A DNA stretch of 18,251 nucleotides, taken from an uncultured Erysipelotrichaceae bacterium. GTDB taxonomy: Bacteria > Bacillota_I > Bacilli_A > Erysipelotrichales > Erysipelotrichaceae. The DNA lies in the NCBI GenBank assembly GCA_910586285.1, contig CAJUGR010000022.1, positions 1-18,251 on the forward strand. Reading direction: 5' to 3'. The notes under the pieces were generated by a model. It was not told the origin of the DNA. It made no database searches and worked only from the letters and a program-made list of their open reading frames with translations. This document shows positions 1-6,708 of the stretch, piece by piece; position 1 is the first letter of the stretch; each line of letters begins with the position of its first letter. The position numbers and the translations under genes were made by a program.

Positions 1-36
1 TACACCTTTTCCCTGTTTTGTATGTTTTTTTGTTTA

Positions 37-99
37 TGGAAATATACGCAAAAAGGACAATTCCACCCGAATTGCGCAAACCATTGTATTGTATTTCCA
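37..99 (-). other. Nested inverted repeats downstream of the small membrane protein gene; weak terminator candidate
   Basis: An outer 8-bp repeat (TGGAAATA at 37-44, TATTTCCA at 92-99) encloses an inner 6-bp hairpin (CAATTC at 58-63, GAATTG at 69-74, 5-nt loop). Read on the minus strand, the inner hairpin is followed by TCCTTTTTG. It could therefore end transcription of the operon arriving from the right. The stem is short and AT-rich, so this is only a candidate terminator. I see no coding region in bases 1-175. Confidence 0.35.
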
Positions 100-175
100 T
101 TTACTAGAGTACTTCTTTCTGCGTTTGGTTCGTACCTAGAAATTTTTTTGGCGTATTTATTAAGAAGTTGCTAAA

Positions 176-553
176 CTATGATTCTTCGCCGCCATTTTCC
201 TCTTCTTCATATACATATCGTTGAAACAGCCAAACAAGCAGCATCGTTACCATATCATTAATAATCAGTACTGTTAACAGTTTCCAATCAGCCACAAACG
301 GGATACTGATATAAAAAGCTAAAATCGCACATAAATAAATCTTAATGCGTGTGGTTTCCACTCGTAATTCCTCATCACGCAAGGCATACAATATTTCTTC
401 CAAATCCACTTTTAACAACAGCGGCACTGCATCTAAAAAGACCAACAGCGCCCACATCATCAGTGAACCGCGATTGTTTAACATAACTATAAATGGTAAT
501 GCGATAAGATTTAGAATACATATATATTCGGTATGAATTAATAATCGTTTCAT
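176..553 (-). CDS. Small four-helix membrane protein of unknown function, next to spoVAF
   Basis: The product is about 125 aa and matches no family I recognise. It has four hydrophobic stretches, around residues 5-24, 30-48, 72-90 and 93-114 of the short form. A charged segment (KVDLEEILYALRDEELRVETTR) separates helices 2 and 3, and the tail is acidic (YEEEENGGEES). The frame stays open to 601, but that longer start would lie inside the promoter seen at 581-609. I chose the ATG at 551-553, preceded by AGGCAGGG with 6-nt spacing. The ATG at 557-559 is possible too. The gene lies directly after spoVAF on the same strand, so a role in spore membranes is conceivable, but this rests on position alone. 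It does not resemble, as far as I can recall, the known SpoVAF partner FigP (YqhR). Confidence 0.6.
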   Translation of the reverse strand: MKRLLIHTEYICILNLIALPFIVMLNNRGSLMMWALLVFLDAVPLLLKVDLEEILYALRDEELRVETTRIKIYLCAILAFYISIPFVADWKLLTVLIINDMVTMLLVWLFQRYVYEEEENGGEES

Positions 554-580
554 GATCATCCCTGCCTTTTCCCCTTTAAC

Positions 581-609
581 ATTATACCATATCAAAAACA
601 CCCGGGCAA
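581..609 (-). promoter_or_regulatory. SigA-type promoter of the small membrane protein gene
   Basis: On the minus strand, TTGCCC (604-609) is followed after exactly 17 nt by a perfect TATAAT (581-586). It begins only 10 nt after the spoVAF stop codon. The downstream gene can therefore be transcribed independently of spoVAF. Its position also argues against the longest reading frame starting at 601. Confidence 0.65.
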
Positions 610-619
610 ATTAGGCATA

Positions 620-2038
620 CTATGACTTATCGCGTAATTTTTTGCGCATGAATATCATTTTAAAATCAGACCAATTAAACGGGATAAGCGGGTACAAATA
701 GCTTTGTTTTGATACAGTTTTTGCGTTGTACAGTATTAATACTATCAATACAATGCCGATCCAGAACCCATATTGTGGCATCAGTGCAGTCAGAATCAAT
801 AACATCACACGCATGAACTTTACTCCGTATCCCAATTCATAACTTGGCTGAGTAAAATTAGCCAAAGCAACAAAAGCCATATACAAAATGATTTCCGGGT
901 TGAACCAGCCGGCATTGACCGCAAAATCGCCGAGAATCAAAGCCCCGATGATACTGAAAGAACTGTTTAATGAACTCGGTGTATTCAATGAAGCCAGTTT
1001 CAAGGCGTCAATACCGAATTCGAGCAATAACAGCTGTACGATAAACGGCAGATTACCATTATCCTCAATCATCGCAAATGACAACCAGGACGGAGCGAGT
1101 TCAGGATTACAATTCAAATAATACCACACCGGTGTGATCAACAATGTCGCAAAGAAAACAGCGATACGAATACAACGCAGATAGGTGCCGGTGATTGGCG
1201 GTAAATAATAGTCTTGTGCTTCCTGTACGAAATCGAAAAAATATGTTGGTAAAATTAATACTGAGGGACTGTTGTCAATGATCAGGATAATCTTTCCTTC
1301 TAAAATATTACTGGCGGCGGTATCCGGTCGCTCGGTATAGCGAACTTTCGGAAACGGAGAAAACCATTTTCCGGGAACCAATGCTTCTGCCAAGGATTCC
1401 TGTGCCATCGTTAGTGCTTCCACTTGAACATCGGCAATAATGCCTCTGATTCGCTCCAGCATTTTCGGATCTACCTTATGTTCCATATAGCACAAAGCCA
1501 GATCTGTCCTTGATGATTCTCCAACATTGGTATATTCCATTCTTAGACGATGATCGCGAATTCGCCGACGAATCAAAGCGGTATTAAAAACCAAGGTTTC
1601 CACAAAACCGTCCCGACTGCCTCGCAGCACCCGATCATCCTCCGGCTCATCCATTCCCCGGGTCGGATAAGTGCGCGCATCTATGAGGATTCCTTTGCCA
1701 TATCCTTCAATCACCAACAGTACTGTACCAGACAACACCGCAGTCACCATCTGACTCAAATCGGTATCCACTTCCACTTCCACATAGGAAACCAGCTGTT
1801 GCGTCAGGCAGTGAAAATCGTCATCCTCTTCCATTGTTTTTAAATCAGCTTTTAAAATGAATTCCATCATCTTTTCCAGTACTTCATCTTTCACAAAGCC
1901 GTCCACACAGTAAAATGACAGTTTCTTATTTTGAACCAGTAAATCACGTTTTATGATATCGAAATTCTCATCGACTCGCAATTCCTGATCTAAATTTTGA
2001 ATCAATTCCTCATATGTTTTCACATTTATCACCAACAT
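620..2038 (-). CDS. spoVAF: Spore germination membrane protein SpoVAF (GerA-A family)
   Basis: The 472-aa product belongs to the GerA/SpoVAF family. In Bacillus, SpoVAF sits in the spore inner membrane and is thought to form an ion channel that amplifies the germination response. Residues 1-280 form the soluble N-terminal region. They carry the family signature at 124-147 (YPTRGMDEPEDDRVLRG followed by SRDGFVE) and then FNTALIRRRIRD (151-162). The conserved FPKVRYTERPDTAASNILEG lies at 229-248. About five membrane helices follow from residue 285 to 437. The spacing and wording of the motif match SpoVAF better than GerAA or GerBA. The gene is not inside a spoVA operon here: upstream is an unrelated SIS gene with a terminator. 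The start is uncertain. The ATG at 2036-2038 has no Shine-Dalgarno sequence, and a stop codon lies in frame 9 nt upstream. A GTG five codons in (Val6) has GGTGA 5 nt before it and could be the true start. Confidence 0.88.
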   Translation of the reverse strand: MLVINVKTYEELIQNLDQELRVDENFDIIKRDLLVQNKKLSFYCVDGFVKDEVLEKMMEFILKADLKTMEEDDDFHCLTQQLVSYVEVEVDTDLSQMVTAVLSGTVLLVIEGYGKGILIDARTYPTRGMDEPEDDRVLRGSRDGFVETLVFNTALIRRRIRDHRLRMEYTNVGESSRTDLALCYMEHKVDPKMLERIRGIIADVQVEALTMAQESLAEALVPGKWFSPFPKVRYTERPDTAASNILEGKIILIIDNSPSVLILPTYFFDFVQEAQDYYLPPITGTYLRCIRIAVFFATLLITPVWYYLNCNPELAPSWLSFAMIEDNGNLPFIVQLLLLEFGIDALKLASLNTPSSLNSSFSIIGALILGDFAVNAGWFNPEIILYMAFVALANFTQPSYELGYGVKFMRVMLLILTALMPQYGFWIGIVLIVLILYNAKTVSKQSYLYPLIPFNWSDFKMIFMRKKLRDKS

Positions 2039-2042
2039 TAGG

Positions 2043-2066
2043 TTGTGTCAAGCACAAGGAATTATA
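2043..2066 (-). promoter_or_regulatory. Putative promoter -10 and short hairpin directly before spoVAF
   Basis: A TATAAT lies on the minus strand at 2061-2066, 22 nt before the annotated ATG. I see no good -35 at normal spacing (best TCATTG), and no convincing SigG-type boxes. Between it and the ATG, a small inverted repeat TTGTG-N5-CACAA (2043-2057) fills most of the short leader where a ribosome binding site would be expected. Confidence 0.35.
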
Positions 2067-2107
2067 CAAAAAGGGAATACGACAATGAGATAACATAGTT
2101 TCGAAGA

Positions 2108-2135
2108 AATAACCTACGTTCCTCCGATGGTTATT
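2108..2135. repeat. Inverted repeat AATAACC-N14-GGTTATT upstream of spoVAF
   Basis: Two perfect 7-bp arms at 2108-2114 and 2129-2135 lie between the terminator of the SIS gene and the spoVAF -10 element. No T run follows on the minus strand, so it is unlikely to be a terminator. It could be an operator site, but no regulator is identifiable. Confidence 0.4.
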
Positions 2136-2137
2136 CC

Positions 2138-2172
2138 AAAAAAATACGCCCTTCTTTTCCGAACGGACGTAT
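2138..2172 (-). terminator. Intrinsic terminator of the SIS-domain gene
   Basis: On the minus strand ATACGTCC (2165-2172) pairs with GGGCGTAT (2144-2151), giving 8 bp with one G-U pair and a 13-nt loop. A run of seven T follows. It lies 47 nt after the stop codon of the SIS gene and separates that gene from spoVAF. Confidence 0.8.
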
Positions 2173-2218
2173 CTATGAAATTACAATTTCATGTTTTTAA
2201 ACAAATGCTTCACACTGC

Positions 2219-3292
2219 TCATTCATCATGAGTAGTAAAATACTTCGCTGATTTGATTTCCATATCTTTTAACGGAACAATATTCACTCCGTTTTCCAGG
2301 CCTAATTGATAAGCCAGAATTTCCACGACCGGCGCAAACTCAAGACATTTGAAATCATTACCGACCGGTTCAAAGGGAAGATCCATATCATCCAACGTAT
2401 GCTTACCAATCACAAAACCATGACCTGTTTCAGCCTTTGCGAATTTTGCGGCATTTGTGGCCAAGGCGTCATCTTTCTCACCGTCATTTAAAATCAGTAC
2501 GGCGAAACGGTGAGAGTATGCTAAATCCGGCCCGTGCAATCCATCATCCAATTCATACCCGACACACAGATAACGTCTTGCGGTTTCCAGAATTTTTAAG
2601 GCGCCTTCCAAGGCAACGCCCCATAAGGATTGCGATCCGTAAAGAATGATACTCTCAGCCTCAGCGATGGAATCCTTAACTTTACCAAACCATTTCAAAG
2701 TGTCCTCACAAATTTTCTTGTGACTTTCCGGAACTTTCAATGCATCTTTCATGTACTCATCGTATGCTTCCTGTGACAATGCACCTCTTGCCAATCCGAT
2801 TTCCATCCCCATCAGCATTTCCGTTAACACCGTAGCACAATATCCGATGGTTCGCATCCCATACTCTTCAAAACCACATCCCATTTCCACATGAATATCG
2901 GCATCCAGAGATAGCGGAGTTTGTGAATGTTCCGTGATCGCAACGGTTAAGCAGCCCAGATCCTGTACCTTTTTCATCGCAAGCTGTGTAAGATGCGAAG
3001 TGCCCGATTGTGATACAAAAATATATAATGCTTTCTTATTATAAGATACTTTATTCAAGAAATCGTTTGGCAACATCGTTCTTGCGGATAATCCGCTCGC
3101 TTTTTCCACAAAACGATTGGCCGTAACCGAAGAGGTATTACTGGTGCCGGAACCGACAAATACAAGTTCATCATATTCATCCGGCTTTTTATTCATTGCC
3201 ATTAACAAAGCCGCAAATGTTTCTTTGCGATTCGCAACAATACTCTCAATTTTAGCAGGTACACGATAAATACAATCTAACATAGTAACCAT
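2219..3292 (-). CDS. SIS-domain sugar-phosphate isomerase/deglycase-like protein
   Basis: The 357-aa product has the double SIS-domain layout of the GlmS isomerase half and of FrlB/AgaS-like enzymes, which isomerise or deaminate sugar phosphates in the cytoplasm. The first SIS domain carries FVGSGTSNTS (45-54) and VSQSGTS (93-99), the phosphosugar-binding loops. The second SIS domain starts near residue 210 (SIILYGSQSLWGVALEGALK) and is followed by ELDDGLHGPD, which resembles the GlmS-type 'E..HGP' segment. No glutaminase domain is present, so this is not a complete GlmS. The start is well supported by GGAAGGGAG 7 nt before the ATG. The gene stands alone, with no transporter or kinase next to it, so the substrate cannot be deduced. 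A glucosamine-6-phosphate or fructosamine-6-phosphate type substrate is a family-level guess. Confidence 0.85.
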   Translation of the reverse strand: MVTMLDCIYRVPAKIESIVANRKETFAALLMAMNKKPDEYDELVFVGSGTSNTSSVTANRFVEKASGLSARTMLPNDFLNKVSYNKKALYIFVSQSGTSHLTQLAMKKVQDLGCLTVAITEHSQTPLSLDADIHVEMGCGFEEYGMRTIGYCATVLTEMLMGMEIGLARGALSQEAYDEYMKDALKVPESHKKICEDTLKWFGKVKDSIAEAESIILYGSQSLWGVALEGALKILETARRYLCVGYELDDGLHGPDLAYSHRFAVLILNDGEKDDALATNAAKFAKAETGHGFVIGKHTLDDMDLPFEPVGNDFKCLEFAPVVEILAYQLGLENGVNIVPLKDMEIKSAKYFTTHDE

Positions 3293-3456
3293 GATAAATC
3301 TCCCTTCCTTTAAAAAATACCAACAAATGCTTAACCATTTTGATTCTTAAGGACAACATATTCTTATTTTATGAATGCTAATTTTCTGCCATCCATGATA
3401 AACCCATAACCTATCTTAGCATTGGACCATATCACTGTCAATGCGATTTGATCCGT

Positions 3457-4710
3457 TCAACGTAAAGCATACTTTAAATTTTTCGCTGTGCCGATTCTTT
3501 GCAGGATATTTTTCTCAATGAATGTATTAAGGATTTTGTTTACTTGTGACTTAGATAAACCGGTAAGTTCTTCCACTTGGCTTCTGCTTAATATTTTTCC
3601 GTTTCTGAACAATTCCAACATCATTGCTTCCGAGCGATTTAATTTCAGATCTGCATTGATACAAGGTAATATCACCGATATGGAATTTTCATATACTTCA
3701 TAGACCGGTTTCAAAATCGAATCCTTATAAGTCTCATTAATTCTTTGAATTCCCGTACCGAACTGCTCAATATATTTTAATCGAAAGAAAACATTGGCAA
3801 TGATCGGATTTCTTAATAATGATACTTTTCCTTTTAAATACTCACTTTCAGAGAGTCCGGCCGGTAGCGTTCCGGGCGAAGAAATATCAATTTTGTCATG
3901 AAACATACTGACTTTGATATGGCTTTTCGTATCCCATAAACGATGAACTAACGCATTGGCAATCGCTTCGCGAAAAGCTTTTTGAGGGATCAATTCTATT
4001 TTTTTTCTTTCTGCACTATCAATTTTTTCGATCTCATAATAGAGACGGAAAACTTCCAAGGCCTTATGAAACTGCTCTAACACTGAAATCTTTTCCAATG
4101 TGATTCGATTAGTAATTTCATCAATGCTATCACCGAAACAAACGATATCAATACCTTTATAATGATTTTGGTCCGCAAACAATGCCCCTGCGTTATTAAT
4201 CTTTCCTTCTGAATTCATTAATTGTAACGTCTTTAAGGTGTCTGTGGAGAACTCATTGATATTCAGCGTATCCATCAATATTTTTTTTAAGGATTCAAAT
4301 GTTAGCGTTTGATCAACACAAATTTGCTCTTCGTAGGATTGATTACTGCCTTCCAAGATTAACCGTGTCAACTCTAATCGATCTACTTCTATGGTGGAAG
4401 AATCACTCCTTTTATATGCCTTATTATGATATAAATAGGGTTTATGAAGCCCTTCTTTCACCATAAGCGTGATGGTTTTATCTGCATTGGTTTCCAGAAA
4501 AAATTCAGGAAGCGGATCCAGATTATCATTTACCATATTCTCAATTCTAAGACAATCTTGTACTGGATCACTCATACCGGCAATCTTTAAATCATCTGTA
4601 ATACCAAATATAATTTTTCCATCTCCATAATTCGCAAAAGCGGAAACGCTCTTTAGGAAACTCTTTGAAATGGATTCCTTATATTCCAATGTTTTAGACT
4701 CTCTGTCCAT
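3457..4710 (-). CDS. AlbA_2 (Schlafen-type) DNA-binding protein with ATPase-like and winged-helix domains; putative regulator
   Basis: The 417-aa product has the three-part build of the widespread 'ATP-dependent DNA helicase RecG-related / putative transcriptional regulator' family. Residues 1-120 form an AlbA_2 domain (ESKTLEYKES at 4-13, FANYGDGKIIFGITDD at 25-40, KRSDSSTIEVD at 100-110). Residues 245-350 form the GHKL-like C-terminal ATPase segment (FREAIANALVHRLW at 246-259, EQFGTGIQRI at 315-324). Residues 355-417 form a helix-turn-helix (LSRSQVEELTGLSKSQVNKIL). The family is linked to regulation and, in some members, to mobile elements and phage defence, but the function here is unknown. 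The frame is open to 4749, but the longer form starts with TTG inside the promoter. The ATG at 4708-4710 has GAGGTGATG before it. The gene stands alone with its own promoter. Confidence 0.8.
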   Translation of the reverse strand: MDRESKTLEYKESISKSFLKSVSAFANYGDGKIIFGITDDLKIAGMSDPVQDCLRIENMVNDNLDPLPEFFLETNADKTITLMVKEGLHKPYLYHNKAYKRSDSSTIEVDRLELTRLILEGSNQSYEEQICVDQTLTFESLKKILMDTLNINEFSTDTLKTLQLMNSEGKINNAGALFADQNHYKGIDIVCFGDSIDEITNRITLEKISVLEQFHKALEVFRLYYEIEKIDSAERKKIELIPQKAFREAIANALVHRLWDTKSHIKVSMFHDKIDISSPGTLPAGLSESEYLKGKVSLLRNPIIANVFFRLKYIEQFGTGIQRINETYKDSILKPVYEVYENSISVILPCINADLKLNRSEAMMLELFRNGKILSRSQVEELTGLSKSQVNKILNTFIEKNILQRIGTAKNLKYALR

Positions 4711-4730
4711 AAACATCACCTCATAAAAAT

Positions 4731-4759
4731 AGTATACTTTCTTTATCAAGAAAAAGCAA
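4731..4759 (-). promoter_or_regulatory. SigA-type promoter of the AlbA_2 regulator gene
   Basis: TTGCTT (4754-4759) and TATACT (4731-4736) on the minus strand are separated by exactly 17 nt. The -10 lies about 20 nt before the chosen ATG at 4710, leaving a short leader with GAGGTG. The -35 starts right after the inverted-repeat cluster at 4769-4828, so regulators binding there could control this promoter. Confidence 0.7.
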
Positions 4760-4768
4760 CGATAAAGT

Positions 4769-4828
4769 CGATCGGCTCATAGAAAATGAGCCGATATACG
4801 GTATCGACTCATTTGGCTCGAGCCGATC
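4769..4828. repeat. Cluster of overlapping inverted repeats (GGCTC/GAGCC) between the ABC-F gene and the AlbA_2 gene
   Basis: ATCGGCTCAT (4771-4780) and ATGAGCCGAT (4786-4795) form a perfect 10-bp hairpin with a 5-nt loop. The left arm can also pair with a second copy (GATCGGCTC at 4770-4778 with GAGCCGATC at 4820-4828). A self-complementary GGCTCGAGCC lies at 4815-4824, and a partial third copy, CGACTCAT, at 4805-4812. The cluster reaches into the ABC-F stop codon (4827-4829). The first hairpin, read on the minus strand, is followed by CGACTTTATCGTTGCTTTTTC, so it may help to end ABC-F transcription. The lack of a direct U run makes an operator function for the AlbA_2 promoter just as likely. 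Confidence 0.6.
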
Positions 4829-6686
4829 ACTCATGAAGCGCAGAGCTATATTCTTCCCACAGTTCCATTAAATGCTCGATTTCATTATGCACATCATCAA
4901 TTTGTTCATCCAATTCATTCATCTTGCGATAATCATGATAATACTCCGGTTCATAGCGTCGTTCCCGCAATTCCTCCAAGAGTTCTTCTTTTGCGGCAAT
5001 CTGTTTTTCCAGCTTTTCGACCTCTTTTTTATAATGAATTGTTCGCACCGGCCGCTTCTTTTCGACTTTCTTCGATTCTGCCGTTTGGATAACCTGGGCT
5101 GTTCCTGCGCGCTTCTGCATATATTCCGCATAGGTCAACGGATAATACGTTGCCGCTCCTTCATCAATCACTAGAATAGCCGTCGCGATTTTCGATATGA
5201 AATAACGATCATGAGATACAAATAACATTGTTCCTTCATAGCCGTTTAACGATTCCTCCAAGGCTTCCTTGCCAAGAATATCCAAATGATTGGTGACCTC
5301 ATCCAAAAGCAGAAAATTCGGTTGCGCCAAGATCAGTTTGACCAACGCAAGCCGCACTTTTTCTCCACCGGATAAGCAATTAACGGCTTTAAAAACATCT
5401 TCTCCATGGAATAAAAAATTACCGAGAATTGTTCGTACCTCACTGCGAGTCATCGTATCATAGCTGTCCCACACTTCTTCCAAAACGGTTTTGCCGGAAT
5501 TAAACTGTGCTAAATCCTGATCAAAGTAGCCGACCTCAATTTGATGACCGAATAAGAACCCGCCGGATAACGGCGCTACCTGGTTCATCAACGTTTTTAT
5601 TAAGGTGGATTTCCCTTTCCCATTGGGTCCCAGTACCGCTATTTTTTGACCATGCATTATTTCCAAATTCACCGTACAAAGCGGATGATCATAGCCAATC
5701 GTTAAATCACGAATTTCCAATACCCGCTTCCCGCCTTTGACCCGTGGCACAAATCTCGCATGAAAGGTTTGTTCATCGACATTAGGATTCTCGATGCGTT
5801 CCATACGGTCCAAATACTTAATCTTGGATTGTGCAAAGGCCGCTTTGTTTTTCTTGTAGCGAAACTTTTCAATTAATTCTTCCAAACGCTGAATGTCTTT
5901 TTGTTGGCGGGCATAGGCGCTTTTCGTGCGCTCCACATCGGTTTCTTTGACCTTTTGATAATTGGTATAATTGCCCGGATAACGACGCATCACTCCGTAT
6001 TCTAATTCATAAACCACATCGGTAACATCATCCAAAAACATCCGATCATGAGATACGACAACCACGGCTTTGGGATACCGCTTTACATATCCCTCCAACC
6101 ATTCAATCGTATCCAAATCCAAATGATTGGTCGGTTCATCCAACAATAAAACATCCGGTTTTGATAACAACAGTTTGACAAAAGCCAACCGGGTTTTCTG
6201 TCCGCCGCTGAACGTATTGATCGGTCGCTCTAAATCCTCTGTTTGAAAATGAAATTTGGTTAACACTGTGCGAATTTCTGACTCATAAGTGTATCCGCCG
6301 GCTTCTTCAAACGCCTGTGCCAAATCGGCATATTGATTTAACAGCGCATCGTCATGGTTCTTACTCATCGCATCGGTCAACTGGTCTAAGCGTCGCTGCA
6401 TTTCCTTAATGGCGTCAAACACGCTTTCCAATTCTTCTTTCAACAAATGCTCTTCATTGGCAAAAGTCGTCTGTGCCAAATAGCCGATAGTGGTCTTAGT
6501 ATCTTTATGAATCGTTCCGCGATCCAAGGATTCCTCACCGGCGATAATCTTTAACAATGTTGTTTTCCCACACCCGTTTCGTCCGACCACGGCGATTTTT
6601 TCACAATCGCGTATTTCAAATTGGATGTCTTCAAATACCGTGTCTGCCCCATATTGTTTAGCGCCCTTATGAATCTGATAGCGCAT
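4827..6686 (-). CDS. ABC-F family ATPase (ribosome-associated translation factor)
   Basis: This is a soluble tandem ABC ATPase without membrane domains. ABC-F proteins act on the ribosome E site as translation or resistance factors. Domain 1 has Walker A GRNGCGKTT (35-43), signature FSGGQKTR (159-166) and Walker B with LLLDEPTNHLD (180-190). A charged linker spans about 245-300. Domain 2 has GPNGKGKST (353-361), LSGGEKVR (438-445) and LLLDEVTNHLD (459-469), with Val in place of the usual Pro. A long, highly charged coiled-coil tail forms the last 90 residues or so. The layout and length (about 620 aa) fit the YdiF/YfmR-like housekeeping group; this is by recall, not alignment. The frame opens with a GTG at 6716 that overlaps the upstream gene. 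I prefer the ATG at 6684-6686 (MRYQIHKGAKQYG), 9 nt after GAGAGG. ATGs at 6690-6692 and 6693-6695 are alternatives. It is the last gene of the licD operon. Confidence 0.92.
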   Translation of the reverse strand: MRYQIHKGAKQYGADTVFEDIQFEIRDCEKIAVVGRNGCGKTTLLKIIAGEESLDRGTIHKDTKTTIGYLAQTTFANEEHLLKEELESVFDAIKEMQRRLDQLTDAMSKNHDDALLNQYADLAQAFEEAGGYTYESEIRTVLTKFHFQTEDLERPINTFSGGQKTRLAFVKLLLSKPDVLLLDEPTNHLDLDTIEWLEGYVKRYPKAVVVVSHDRMFLDDVTDVVYELEYGVMRRYPGNYTNYQKVKETDVERTKSAYARQQKDIQRLEELIEKFRYKKNKAAFAQSKIKYLDRMERIENPNVDEQTFHARFVPRVKGGKRVLEIRDLTIGYDHPLCTVNLEIMHGQKIAVLGPNGKGKSTLIKTLMNQVAPLSGGFLFGHQIEVGYFDQDLAQFNSGKTVLEEVWDSYDTMTRSEVRTILGNFLFHGEDVFKAVNCLSGGEKVRLALVKLILAQPNFLLLDEVTNHLDILGKEALEESLNGYEGTMLFVSHDRYFISKIATAILVIDEGAATYYPLTYAEYMQKRAGTAQVIQTAESKKVEKKRPVRTIHYKKEVEKLEKQIAAKEELLEELRERRYEPEYYHDYRKMNELDEQIDDVHNEIEHLMELWEEYSSALHE

Positions 6687-6708
6687 TTTCATCATCCTCT
6701 CAATCGGA

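Noticed and set aside
2023..2051. TTGACA with a possible -10 (TAAATG) inside the start of spoVAF
   Set aside because: The -35 is perfect but the -10 matches consensus at only three positions. It would remove the first codons of the gene. The TATAAT upstream is a better candidate.
3421..3447. GCATTG-N14-CAATGC inverted repeat downstream of the AlbA_2 gene
   Set aside because: The stem is 6 bp, the loop is long and no T run follows on either strand, so it is neither a convincing terminator nor clearly above chance.
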